Assembly (NCBI RefSeq): GCF_013033965.1
Contig: NZ_WQFE01000018.1
Coordinates: 1-43,787, forward strand
DNA from: Ruegeria atlantica
Lineage (GTDB): Bacteria > Pseudomonadota > Alphaproteobacteria > Rhodobacterales > Rhodobacteraceae
Length of the DNA stretch: 43,787 nucleotides
Reading direction: 5' to 3'
Positions 17,070 to 25,144 of this stretch are shown piece after piece. How positions within the stretch are numbered: position 1 is the first letter of the stretch; every line of letters begins with the position of its first letter. Under the pieces are notes generated by a model. That model saw only the letters and a list, made by a program, of their open reading frames with translations, was not told the origin of the DNA and ran no database searches. A program made the position numbers and the translations under genes.

Positions 17070-17708
17070 ATGTCGTTCAGATTTCCAGGCACGACGGCTT
17101 TGCTGACCCTGCTGACAGCCTGCGGTTATCCGCAGGTCGAGGTAACCACCCGTGGAGACCAATTCGCTCTGACCGGCATCATCGACGAGACCACGTTGGA
17201 AACGATTCAAGAAGCCGTGCAAAGCACTCCTGGCATTTCAACCATTTCTCTGCAAAACGTGCCGGGTTCGGCCAATGACGCGGCCTCGTTATACGCGCTA
17301 ACCCGTTATATCCGAGCAGAGAATCTGGAAACCATTGTTCCATCGGACGGTATCGTGGCCTCGGGCGGAACCGACATGGCCCTGATGGGTCGCCGCCATG
17401 TGATTGAGCCCGGCGCGTGTGTCGGGGTGCACAGCTGGGCCGCAGGCGTTTTTGGTCTGGCGGTGGATACCGGTGCTGACCTGCCTCGCGATGCACCCGA
17501 ACACCAACTCTACCTGAAATTCTACGACAGCATCGGCATCAACCGCGATTTCTATTGGTTCACGCTTGAGGTTGCAGGCCCTGACGAGGTGCACTGGATG
17601 ACACCGGCCGAGATCAACCGATTTGAACTCAGCGATGTTCCGGTTCCCACCGATGGCGAAACCGTGGAACAGCGTAACGAACGCTGCTTTGGTCGGCTTA
17701 CGCTTTGA
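17070..17708 (+). CDS. Lipoprotein with ClpP/crotonase-like (COG3904-type) domain
   Basis: A 212-residue protein with lipobox L15-T16-A17-C18. The domain pattern resembles COG3904 periplasmic proteins: IVASGGTDMALMGRRH with a serine at about 98, then VGVHSWAAG with H121. The 23-residue Ser-His spacing resembles the ClpP fold. ATG 17070 follows AAAGGA; an ATG at 17058 overlapping the previous gene is possible. Family members usually have a CASAC motif, replaced here by VASGG, so catalysis is uncertain. It is paired with the small lipoprotein. Confidence 0.65.
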   Translation: MSFRFPGTTALLTLLTACGYPQVEVTTRGDQFALTGIIDETTLETIQEAVQSTPGISTISLQNVPGSANDAASLYALTRYIRAENLETIVPSDGIVASGGTDMALMGRRHVIEPGACVGVHSWAAGVFGLAVDTGADLPRDAPEHQLYLKFYDSIGINRDFYWFTLEVAGPDEVHWMTPAEINRFELSDVPVPTDGETVEQRNERCFGRLTL

Positions 17709-17714
17709 CGCACC

Positions 17715-17748
17715 GGCGCTGGCGGCCCCACCCCGGGTTGCCAACGCC
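17715..17748. terminator. Terminator-like hairpin between convergent genes
   Basis: GGCGCTGGC (17715-17723) pairs with GCCAACGCC (17740-17748), one mismatch. It lies between the ClpP-like lipoprotein and the SMR exporter, which converge. There is no U-run on either strand. Confidence 0.4.
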
Positions 17749-17756
17749 GCAACCGA

Positions 17757-18083
17757 TCACGAAGTGATCTTGAACAGCACCACCCCCGCGACAATCAGTG
17801 TCAGCGCCAGCATCCGCCCGACGGTTGCAGCCTCGGCGTAAAACATCACGCCGATCAAGAACGTGCCTGCGGCGCCGATCCCGGTCCAGACTGCGTAGGC
17901 GGTGCCAATGGGAATAGCCTTTTGCGCCAGAAAAAGAAAAAACCCGCTGGCCACCATGGAACTGACGGCGAAGGCAATCCAATACCAGTTGGTCCCGTTC
18001 TCACCCGACCCGTTCTTGAGCCCAACGGGCCAGCCGATCTCGAATGCGCCGGCCAGGATCAGGATCAACCAGTGATGCGTCAT
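17757..18083 (-). CDS. gdx: Small multidrug resistance family exporter, Gdx/SugE type
   Basis: A 108-residue, four-helix inner-membrane protein. The conserved glutamate is at 16 (AGAFEIGWPVGLK) and the segment IPIGTAYAVWTGIGA matches Gdx/SugE rather than EmrE. Gdx proteins export guanidinium in exchange for protons as antiparallel dimers. It follows the peroxiredoxin gene by 24 bp on the same strand. That spacing leaves no room for a guanidine riboswitch. With a ureohydrolase and a DUF1989 protein in the window, a guanidine-related role is attractive but not shown. Confidence 0.88.
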   Translation of the reverse strand: MTHHWLILILAGAFEIGWPVGLKNGSGENGTNWYWIAFAVSSMVASGFFLFLAQKAIPIGTAYAVWTGIGAAGTFLIGVMFYAEAATVGRMLALTLIVAGVVLFKITS

Positions 18084-18107
18084 TCAAATAACTCCATTTT
18101 TTTGAAT

Positions 18108-18644
18108 TTAGTGCCGTGGGTTTTCCTTGAGCCAGAACAGAACCGATCCGGCATCCGACGCCTCCATGGGCGCATCGGGGGCATTGTCGTCGAAACCGGG
18201 TTCGGACAACAGGCATTCGATCTGACCGTCGGTCACAACCATGGCATAACGCCAACTGCGCAGCCCCATCCCATCCGCGGTGTATTCCACCAACATCCCC
18301 ATCTTGCGGGTGAAATCCGCGTTGCCATCGGGGATCAGTTGAACCTTTTCGATCCCCAGTGCCTTGCCCCAACGGAACATGACAAAGGCGTCATTGACCG
18401 CCAGGCAATAGATCTCATCAATGCCCTGGGCGCGGATGTCATCATAAAGTGCCTCGAACCCCGGCAGATGTTCATCGGAACAGGTGGGTGAAAACGCGGC
18501 CGGAACCGCAAAGATGACGATCCGGCGACCCGCGCACAGCTCCTGTGTAGTGGTGCTGCGCCATTCGAACGGGTTTTCCAGGCCGGGGTCGTCAACGCGC
18601 ACGCGCGTCTGAAAACTGGCGGGCGGAAGATCTGCACGCATCAT
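18108..18644 (-). CDS. Peroxiredoxin, Prx5/type II
   Basis: A 178-residue thioredoxin-fold peroxidase. The active-site loop AAFSPTCSDEH holds the peroxidatic cysteine (about residue 55), in the Prx5-type order with the following HLPGF. No signal peptide. ATG 18644 and the following ATG 18641 both fit AGGAG. Reduces H2O2 and alkyl hydroperoxides using glutathione, thioredoxin or glutaredoxin. The SMR gene follows it. Confidence 0.9.
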   Translation of the reverse strand: MMRADLPPASFQTRVRVDDPGLENPFEWRSTTTQELCAGRRIVIFAVPAAFSPTCSDEHLPGFEALYDDIRAQGIDEIYCLAVNDAFVMFRWGKALGIEKVQLIPDGNADFTRKMGMLVEYTADGMGLRSWRYAMVVTDGQIECLLSEPGFDDNAPDAPMEASDAGSVLFWLKENPRH

Positions 18645-18673
18645 TAAGCTCCTGTAGGGATTGAGGGGGGCGC

Positions 18674-19471
18674 TTAGTCCGGCTTGTCGAGCGCACCAAC
18701 CATTCTCAAAAGATCGCCGAACCGGGCCACAGTCAGGAACAGCCCCGCTGCCGCCAGCACTACAAAGACCGACACCGCTGCCATCGCAGGCGAGTAGCCA
18801 TAGCGCAGCGAATTCACCACTTTGATCGGCAGGGTTTCAACCGTGAAACCCGCTACCATAAAGGCGATGATGTATTCATTCATGCTGAGCACAAAGCAAA
18901 AAGCCGAGGCTCCAAAGACAAAGGGCAGGATCAGGGGCAGGATTACGGTGCGAAAGATCTCGGCCTCGCTGGCCCCAAGGGATGAGGCCGCGTCCAGATA
19001 AGCCTCGTCAATTGTTTCCAAACCTAATGAGATCATCATCAGCGGGATGGTCACCAAAAATACCGAATGCGAAATTGTGGTGGCCCAGAAGGATCCATAA
19101 CCGCCAATCTCGGACCAGAAGATCAGGAATCCCAGCGCCGAGGTGACCGGCGGCAACATGAAGGGCACCAGCCCAAGGCCGAATAGCGCCTTGGCAAACA
19201 GCACACCGTGGCGCCACATCATGAAACTGATCGGCAAGGCGATGCAGACCGCCACAAACGTGGCAATGGCGGCCACCGTCAGGCTGGTGCCGATCGGGCC
19301 CAGCCATTCGGAATTGCTTAGCACATCCTTGTACCAATCCAGGGTGAAGCCACGCGGCGGGAAATACAGCCGTTTCTTTTCGTTAAACGACACCCCCGCG
19401 ACCACGATGAAGGGCAGCATCAGAAGTAGGGCAATGCCAAGGACATAGAGTTTTCCAAAACGGTTTTGCAT
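18674..19471 (-). CDS. ABC transporter permease, PotC type (second system)
   Basis: A 265-residue permease with six membrane helices and the EAA-type loop DAASSLGASEAEIFRTVILP. It is the last gene of the second polyamine-type importer, with 3 bp to the PotB-type permease gene. It resembles the 6669-7466 product only at family level. Confidence 0.92.
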   Translation of the reverse strand: MQNRFGKLYVLGIALLLMLPFIVVAGVSFNEKKRLYFPPRGFTLDWYKDVLSNSEWLGPIGTSLTVAAIATFVAVCIALPISFMMWRHGVLFAKALFGLGLVPFMLPPVTSALGFLIFWSEIGGYGSFWATTISHSVFLVTIPLMMISLGLETIDEAYLDAASSLGASEAEIFRTVILPLILPFVFGASAFCFVLSMNEYIIAFMVAGFTVETLPIKVVNSLRYGYSPAMAAVSVFVVLAAAGLFLTVARFGDLLRMVGALDKPD

Positions 19472-19474
19472 AGG

Positions 19475-20356
19475 TCAGCCCTCGGTCTTTTTAGTCAGTT
19501 TGCCGACCCCGAGGATCAGCGCAAAGCAGATGATGCACAGGAATACGGACATGGCGGCGGCAAAGGGGATATTGGATTTGTAAATCGCCTGATCGGTGAT
19601 TAGCACCGACAACGTCCAATCCGCCGGTCGGCCCAGCATCTGCGGGAACAGATAGGCCCCCAACGCAAAGACAAAGACCAGCACCAACGCCGAGATGATG
19701 GTGCCGCGCAAGGCCGGGATCACCACGGTGAAAAAGGCGCGGATCGGGCCTGCGCCCAGGGTGGCGGCGGCCTCGGGCAGGCTGCGGTCAAAGCGCGAGA
19801 TCGGCGGATAAATCGTCAGCACCGCGAAGGGGAAACAGAAATGCAGCATGGCGATCATGATGGCGACGCGGCTGGGATAGTAAGATATGGGACGGTCCAG
19901 AATGCCCAGCCACACCAGCACATTCGACGCCCCCGCCGTGCGCGACAGAAGGATCGTCCAGCTAAAGCCCAGAATGACCTCGGACAGGGTGAGGATACAC
20001 AGCAACAGGATGACGATGGGCACCTGAATGCCCCGCCGCATCTGCGACACCAGATAGGTGAACGGCATTGCTAGGCTGACACAAACCACTGAAATCACGG
20101 CGCAAAGGGTCAGAGACCGCCCCAGCGCCGTCAGGAAGACAGGATCAAAGAACGCGGCATAGTTTGTCAGTACGAAATCGGGTTCATAAAACCCATCCGG
20201 AACCCGGTAATAGAAGCTAACCGCCCCCATGATCAGGAATGGGCAAAGGAAAAAGATCAGCAGCATGATCCCCGGCGGAATCAGGATCAGGGTCTTGTGA
20301 TCAACGCCCCGGAACCGGGGCAGGGGGCGGGGAATTGTGGTGTCTTGCACGGTCAT
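19475..20356 (-). CDS. ABC transporter permease, PotB type (second system)
   Basis: A 293-residue permease with six predicted membrane helices and the loop EAAATLGAGPIRAFFTVVIP. ATG 20356 (MTVQDTT) is used, as the open frame at 20359 starts with TTG. It follows the ATPase stop by about 4 bp, so translation is probably coupled. Confidence 0.9.
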   Translation of the reverse strand: MTVQDTTIPRPLPRFRGVDHKTLILIPPGIMLLIFFLCPFLIMGAVSFYYRVPDGFYEPDFVLTNYAAFFDPVFLTALGRSLTLCAVISVVCVSLAMPFTYLVSQMRRGIQVPIVILLLCILTLSEVILGFSWTILLSRTAGASNVLVWLGILDRPISYYPSRVAIMIAMLHFCFPFAVLTIYPPISRFDRSLPEAAATLGAGPIRAFFTVVIPALRGTIISALVLVFVFALGAYLFPQMLGRPADWTLSVLITDQAIYKSNIPFAAAMSVFLCIICFALILGVGKLTKKTEG

Positions 20357-20360
20357 CAAC

Positions 20361-21413
20361 CTAGGCCCTGATCAGATGTGCGGTTTCGGGGATTTGCAGT
20401 CGCATCTTGTCGCCTACGCCATAGCCCAGCGGCTGGCCCGAGGTTTCCTTAACCAGAAACTCGTAAGCCCCGGCCCTTGCCTGCACTTCGATCTCGGATC
20501 CCAAATCACGTATCAGGCTGACGTCCACATCAATTGTATTTTGTGTCTGTGCCGATTGCTGCGCCAAGCGCAGCTGTTCGGGACGCAGGCACAGCAGGCC
20601 CGGTGTCAGATCCCGGCTGACCCAGTCGGGCATGGTCACTTTCAGGCTCTGCCCGTTGAATTCAAACGTCCCGTCACTGCGGGCGATTCCCTCCAGCAGG
20701 GTTGAGCTGCCGACGAAATCGGCCACAAAGGCCGTAGCTGGTTCGCGATAGATCTCAAGCGGTGATCCGACCTGTTGAATTTCACCCTGATCAATCACCA
20801 CAACCACATCCGACATGGTCATCGCCTCGCGCTGATCATGGGTGACGACGATGGTGGTGATGCCCAATGTTTGCTGCAGGTCGCAAAGTTCCGTCTGCAT
20901 GTGTTCGCGCAGCTTGGCATCCAGCGCAGACAACGGTTCATCCAGCAGAAACAGGCGCGGCTCCTTCGCCAGCGCACGCGCGATGGACACCCGCTGTTGC
21001 TGCCCGCCCGACAGCTGTTTGATCGAGCGGTCCGCGATATGCGGCAGCTTGATCAGCTCTAACAACTCTTCAGCACGGGCGCGACGTTCGGCCTTGGGGC
21101 GTTTTTGCAATTTTAGCCCGTAAGAGATGTTTTCCCACACATTCAGATGCGGAAACAGGGCATAGTTCTGAAACACCATGCCCACATTGCGCTTGTGGGC
21201 GGGATGCCTTGTGACATCCTCACCATCGAAACGAATGTTGCCTTCCGAGGCATCGTCCAGGCCGGCAACGAGCCTGAATAATGTGCTTTTCCCACTGCCA
21301 GATGGCCCTAGAAAGGTGATCATCTTACCCGAAGGCAGATTAAGGTTGACGTCTTTCAGCGCTTCAAAACTGCCGAAACGTTTCCAGACATGTTCCAGGG
21401 TTAGAGTGGTCAT
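20361..21413 (-). CDS. ABC transporter ATPase, PotA type (second system)
   Basis: A 350-residue importer ATPase. Walker A GPSGSGKST at 36-44, Q-loop VFQN near 80-83, signature LSGGQ at 134-138, Walker B LFLLDEP at 154-160. A C-terminal TOBE-like domain follows (about 240-345). It lies 20 bp after the binding-protein gene. Gene order (binding protein, ATPase, PotB, PotC) differs from the first system (binding protein, PotB, PotC, ATPase), so the two did not arise by a simple local duplication. Confidence 0.93.
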   Translation of the reverse strand: MTTLTLEHVWKRFGSFEALKDVNLNLPSGKMITFLGPSGSGKSTLFRLVAGLDDASEGNIRFDGEDVTRHPAHKRNVGMVFQNYALFPHLNVWENISYGLKLQKRPKAERRARAEELLELIKLPHIADRSIKQLSGGQQQRVSIARALAKEPRLFLLDEPLSALDAKLREHMQTELCDLQQTLGITTIVVTHDQREAMTMSDVVVVIDQGEIQQVGSPLEIYREPATAFVADFVGSSTLLEGIARSDGTFEFNGQSLKVTMPDWVSRDLTPGLLCLRPEQLRLAQQSAQTQNTIDVDVSLIRDLGSEIEVQARAGAYEFLVKETSGQPLGYGVGDKMRLQIPETAHLIRA

Positions 21414-21433
21414 AATCTTGGGCCTTCGTCAGA

Positions 21434-22528
21434 TCAGGAAATTGCGCGCGAAAACTCGGTCGCAGTCCAATCGCCCCAATCGGTGTAGAGGTGATAGGCA
21501 GGCGCAATTGTGTCCTTGCTGGTCGAGACCTGGTCCCATTCCTCATCGGTCAGGTCAGTGGTGTCCTTGGGCACAACCGGGCCACCGCCCAGATTGCGGG
21601 CGAGCAGCGCCTGCACTGACGGATCCAGCGTATAGTTCAGGAACTCATGCGCCTGATCACGCAGCGCGGTGCCCTTTGAGATTCCCCAATAGGCCGGGTT
21701 CTTAACGGCCCCTTCCTTAGGGAAAATGCGGTCGATCTCGATGCCTTCGGCCTGCGCCACGGTGGCCACATCGTTGTAATAGATGCCGATCGGCAACTCG
21801 CCGGTTTCCAACCCGTTCTGGAACTGCGCCTCATCACGGTACCACAGAGCCACGGTATCCTTAAGCTCGGCCACTTTGGCCAGCACTTCCAGCACACCCT
21901 CTTTGGTCTGCAGAATATCGGACCCGCCAAAATAGGTGGCGGCTGTGATGTCGATGATGTTCGAAATCTCGGGCTGGGCCATCACACCCGCCAAGCCCGC
22001 ATTGGCGGGGTTCCACAGCTCGGTCCAGCTGGTTGGTGTTTCTGGGAAATCCTCTTGCAAGGTGACCAGAATGTTGAAGTAGAAAAACCATGCCACACCG
22101 TTGGGATTGCCATCGCTTCTTTTGCTGATACCCTGCACGTCGGGTAGGTATTTGGCGTTGGGAATGCGCGACATGTCCAGCTCTTCGATGATGCCTGCAT
22201 TGGTGGCACGCACCATCGGAATCGGGATCAGTGCCGAGACATCCAGCGGCACATTGCCTGCCCGGATTGCCTGCGCCAGCTGCACCACCTGCGCGTCGCC
22301 ATTGGGTGTCCCGATGGATTGCACCTCGATCCCCGTGGCGGCGGTGAATTCAGGATATAACTTGTCGGCCAGAACTTCTTCAAAGAATCCGCCCCACGAC
22401 CCGATCTTGAGTGGTTCCGCCTGGGCATGAACGAATGGAGCATAAAGCCCTGGAGCCGCCGCTAGCGCCCCGGTCGCGGCTGAGCGTTTGATGAACTGGC
22501 GACGGTTGAGCGTCTGTTTGTTTGTCAT
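21434..22528 (-). CDS. Tat-exported substrate-binding protein, polyamine type (second system)
   Basis: A 364-residue binding protein. The N-terminus has a strong Tat motif (NRRQFIKRSAA) and a cleavage near VHAQA. The mature part opens LKIGSWGGFFEE and has the YNDVATVAQAEGIEI and WGISKGT segments of the PotD-like family. ATG 22528 has AGAGGAAG upstream; the frame to 22585 adds no sensible signal. It heads the transporter operon. It lies just beyond the terminator of the enzyme operon. Confidence 0.9.
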   Translation of the reverse strand: MTNKQTLNRRQFIKRSAATGALAAAPGLYAPFVHAQAEPLKIGSWGGFFEEVLADKLYPEFTAATGIEVQSIGTPNGDAQVVQLAQAIRAGNVPLDVSALIPIPMVRATNAGIIEELDMSRIPNAKYLPDVQGISKRSDGNPNGVAWFFYFNILVTLQEDFPETPTSWTELWNPANAGLAGVMAQPEISNIIDITAATYFGGSDILQTKEGVLEVLAKVAELKDTVALWYRDEAQFQNGLETGELPIGIYYNDVATVAQAEGIEIDRIFPKEGAVKNPAYWGISKGTALRDQAHEFLNYTLDPSVQALLARNLGGGPVVPKDTTDLTDEEWDQVSTSKDTIAPAYHLYTDWGDWTATEFSRAIS

Positions 22529-22577
22529 CACGTTTCTTCCTCTGTTGGATGGCGCAAGTGTCCGAGGAAGGGGGGAC

Positions 22578-22593
22578 AATCTCAAACGAGATT
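22578..22593. promoter_or_regulatory. Perfect palindrome upstream of the second ABC operon
   Basis: AATCTC-AAAC-GAGATT is a 16-bp perfect inverted repeat about 50 bp upstream of the binding-protein start, in the spacer that must hold the transporter promoter. It is a candidate operator. No protein partner is assigned. Confidence 0.4.
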
Positions 22594-22666
22594 AATTCAG
22601 GCCGGGGATGAGCCCTGCTCGGCACGCCTTAAGACTCCGCGTACCTCCCTGTTTTTTCAACAGAAA

Positions 22667-22697
22667 GAAAAAACGGCGGCCTGTCGAGGCCGCCGTT
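22667..22697 (-). terminator. Strong intrinsic terminator of the enzyme operon
   Basis: AACGGCGGCC/GGCCGCCGTT (22672-22681 with 22688-22697) forms a 10-bp perfect stem. On the minus strand it is followed by TTTTTTCTTTC. It ends the operon that begins at 28307 and isolates the transporter genes downstream. Confidence 0.85.
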
Positions 22698-22724
22698 CGA
22701 ACGTCGCTATTAACGACTACAAAA

Positions 22725-23372
22725 CTAGGCTGCGACTTGCGCGGCAACGTCTTTGGTACGTGCCTGAGCTTTGGCGACGGACTCGTCAAACCTTGCATCG
22801 CCGAATTCCTGATATTCGATAGCGATGGTTACCATGTCGTTGGCGTCGGCACCCAGGTAGTGCGCACTGGCGCGGATTGCTGGGTCCAGCCCGTTTAGAT
22901 GCGCACGCTCGCCGCCTTCGGCAAAGCCGAACTCGCCGCGCGAAGACAATACCACCAATTTCTTACCGCTCAGAATTGGCTCGATCGGCACATCGCCACG
23001 AGCCAGATCGAAACTGAAGGTCACGCCGATCCGCGCGATCAGGTCAAACCAGGCCTTCAGCGCGGCGGGCATTGAGTAATTATACATCGGTGCGCACAGC
23101 GCGATGACATCAGCGTCGACAATTTCGGCCACCAGTTCGTCGGATTCGGCCAGCACAGCGTTCTGGGCGTCGCTACGCTCTGCCGGATCGGTAAAGCAGG
23201 CGTCAATCCAGGCCTCCGAGATGATGGCGGGAGGGTTCACGCCCACGTCACGGTGGGCCACTGCACCACCACCGGACGCGGCCCAACTGTCTTCGAAAAT
23301 CTGTGCCAGTTCGCGGGTGAGCGAACGGTTTTCACGGGCGCTGGAATGCACGACCAAAAGTTTTTTTGACAT
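22725..23372 (-). CDS. azoR: FMN-dependent NADH-azoreductase / NAD(P)H quinone reductase
   Basis: A 215-residue flavodoxin-fold reductase of the AzoR family. It has the FMN-binding start VVHSSARENRSLT, the hallmark CAPMYNYSMPAALKAWFD and VVLSSRGEFGF. It forms dimers and transfers two electrons from NAD(P)H via FMN to azo, quinone or nitro compounds. ATG 23372 has GGAGA upstream. It is the last gene of the operon, 30 bp after the NTF2-like gene. It may reduce a pathway intermediate, or protect against quinones. Confidence 0.88.
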   Translation of the reverse strand: MSKKLLVVHSSARENRSLTRELAQIFEDSWAASGGGAVAHRDVGVNPPAIISEAWIDACFTDPAERSDAQNAVLAESDELVAEIVDADVIALCAPMYNYSMPAALKAWFDLIARIGVTFSFDLARGDVPIEPILSGKKLVVLSSRGEFGFAEGGERAHLNGLDPAIRASAHYLGADANDMVTIAIEYQEFGDARFDESVAKAQARTKDVAAQVAA

Positions 23373-23402
23373 ATCGAGGGTCTCCAAATTATGTCAGGGG
23401 GA

Positions 23403-23870
23403 TCAGATTTCGAACCGATCTGCGCTTAGGCCGGTTGCGGCAAGGGCTCGTGCGATCGACGGCAGGATGTCCCAAGCCTGTGAAGCAATGGCCCAGCCAT
23501 CGGGGTTTTTGACCAGCAAAAAAGCGCTGATATCTTCGGTGATTTCACTGCGGTTTTCGTGCATTTCGCACCCCGCCATGGCTACGGCTACGTTGCCTGC
23601 GACCCAGATATGAAGGCCCACGCCCTTTTCTTCGAAAACGGGGATGGTTCCATCGTCGCGCAGCCCGGCCATTCGTTCGCCAAAGGCCTGCGGGGTCTGC
23701 CCCTTGGCAGGACGGGCCGAGGCAAAGAGGTTCGCGCCTTCGACATAGGCCGCGTTCAAGACCATCAGGTCCGGCGGCGTGGCCTCATCCCAGCATAAGG
23801 ATCGGAACTGGCTTTTGATTAGCTGCGCAATTTCTGCCCGGTCCTGGGCAATTTGGGTTTCGTCACTCAT
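23403..23870 (-). CDS. NTF2-like/SnoaL-fold protein
   Basis: A 155-residue protein with the cone-shaped NTF2 fold expected from its pattern: a helix at the N-terminus, then VAGNVAVAMAGCEM, DISAFLLVKNPDGWAIASQAWDI. These families include ketosteroid isomerases, dehydratases, cyclases and ligand-binding proteins. Its ATG overlaps the TGA of the amidase (ATGA), so the two are coupled. Small NTF2-like partners are known in cyanuric acid operons (AtzH), but this sequence does not clearly match that group. Confidence 0.75.
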   Translation of the reverse strand: MSDETQIAQDRAEIAQLIKSQFRSLCWDEATPPDLMVLNAAYVEGANLFASARPAKGQTPQAFGERMAGLRDDGTIPVFEEKGVGLHIWVAGNVAVAMAGCEMHENRSEITEDISAFLLVKNPDGWAIASQAWDILPSIARALAATGLSADRFEI

Positions 23871-25144
23871 GCGGCAACTCCGGTTTTAAGGTTTAACAGC
23901 GGCTGAGCGATGGCCTCGGCGACCTGCAACAGCACTTCATCCCGTCCAGTTGCAGCACTCAGCGTCAGAGATTGCCCCGGCATGCGACCGGCTACCGGCA
24001 TGGCCAGCGACGGTAGATCAAGGAATGCACCCAACATAGTTAGGCTCAGCGCTTTGGCGTTTTCACTGGCGAAGCGATCAGGATCAGCGACAACAGCAGA
24101 CAAGGCAGGCGGTGGCACGGGCACTGTTGGCATCAACATCATAGCGTCCGCCAACAGGCTATCCATGTCGCATTGGAACCCGGCGCGAGCATTCTGCAGC
24201 AAGGCCAGCTTGCCCGGATCGAATGGCATACCCTGCACAACGCGGCGACGCACATTCGGGTCAAGATCGGGATGATCCAGCGCCGTGAATTGCGACAGTA
24301 CATCCGGAACTTCAGCTGCAACCAGCGTGCCTTCGCGCGCGAACAGCTCTCGCACATGCTGAAACACGGGAACGGGCGCGGTCTCTACTTTGTGCCCGGC
24401 CTGCTCCAACACGGTTTGCGCCAGAAGCAAAAGCAATGCGATGTGCGGACTTATCGTCCCAAGGCTGTCGGCGTCAGGGATCAAGATTCGCGTTGGCTTT
24501 GCAACGCGTGAAGTTGTTGCTTTGCGCAGAACGGTATCCAATGCCCGGATCCCCGCCATATCCCGCGCCATCGGGCCGGGTGTGTCTAATGACGGAGCAA
24601 GCGGCAGCACGCCAACTGTATCATAGCGCCCCATGCTGGGGCGATAGCCATAGATGCCTTGATACGCGGCTGGCACGCGGGTCGAGCCCGACGTGTCAGA
24701 CCCCACCGCCAGATCCGCGATCCCCAGTGCAATGGCTGAGGCACATCCGCTGGATGATCCACCCGGAACCAGATCTGCATCCAAGCCATTGACAGGTGTA
24801 CCGAAATGCGGGTTCAGTCCTAACCCGCTATAAGCATACTCCGACATGTTCACATGACCTAACGGCACGCCGCCCGCAGCCACGATCCGGTCCACCAACG
24901 GGGCTGATCCGGGCGCGGGGCGGGCCTGAAAGGTGCGAGTGCCTGCGGTGGTGGGCAGGCCTTCAATGTCAATATTGCCCTTGAGGATCACAACAGCTCC
25001 ATCCAGTGGGTAGGCCGCGTCAGTAGCATCCAGTCGCCGTGCCACATTCTGTGCCGCGTCCACTCCCAGATGCAGGAACAAATTGGTCGCATCTTCCCTG
25101 CCCGCACGCTGTATCGCGCGAGCTAAATTCTCCTGAGCCGTCAT
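23867..25144 (-). CDS. Amidase-signature family hydrolase
   Basis: A 425-residue amidase. Triad: K55 (VVILKGNIDIEG), S130 (GGSSSG) and S154 (TSGSTRVPA), with the usual 24-residue spacing. It is shorter than the amidase at 14908-16380, closer in size to AtzE or GatA-like enzymes. Its start is coupled to the stop of the deacetylase-fold gene (TAATG, one-base overlap), and its stop to the NTF2-like gene. It probably hydrolyses a linear amide, carbamate or carboxy-urea produced by the upstream hydrolases. Confidence 0.9.
   Translation of the reverse strand: MTAQENLARAIQRAGREDATNLFLHLGVDAAQNVARRLDATDAAYPLDGAVVILKGNIDIEGLPTTAGTRTFQARPAPGSAPLVDRIVAAGGVPLGHVNMSEYAYSGLGLNPHFGTPVNGLDADLVPGGSSSGCASAIALGIADLAVGSDTSGSTRVPAAYQGIYGYRPSMGRYDTVGVLPLAPSLDTPGPMARDMAGIRALDTVLRKATTSRVAKPTRILIPDADSLGTISPHIALLLLLAQTVLEQAGHKVETAPVPVFQHVRELFAREGTLVAAEVPDVLSQFTALDHPDLDPNVRRRVVQGMPFDPGKLALLQNARAGFQCDMDSLLADAMMLMPTVPVPPPALSAVVADPDRFASENAKALSLTMLGAFLDLPSLAMPVAGRMPGQSLTLSAATGRDEVLLQVAEAIAQPLLNLKTGVAA

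Noticed and set aside
18084..18107. Guanidine riboswitch upstream of the Gdx-type exporter
   Set aside because: Only 24 bp separate it from the peroxiredoxin gene, too short for any known guanidine riboswitch class.
23403..25144. Assignment of the NTF2-like/amidase pair as AtzH/AtzE of cyanuric acid breakdown
   Set aside because: Fold types match, but the NTF2-like sequence does not resemble AtzH, there is no AtzG-like small gene, and no AtzD is present.
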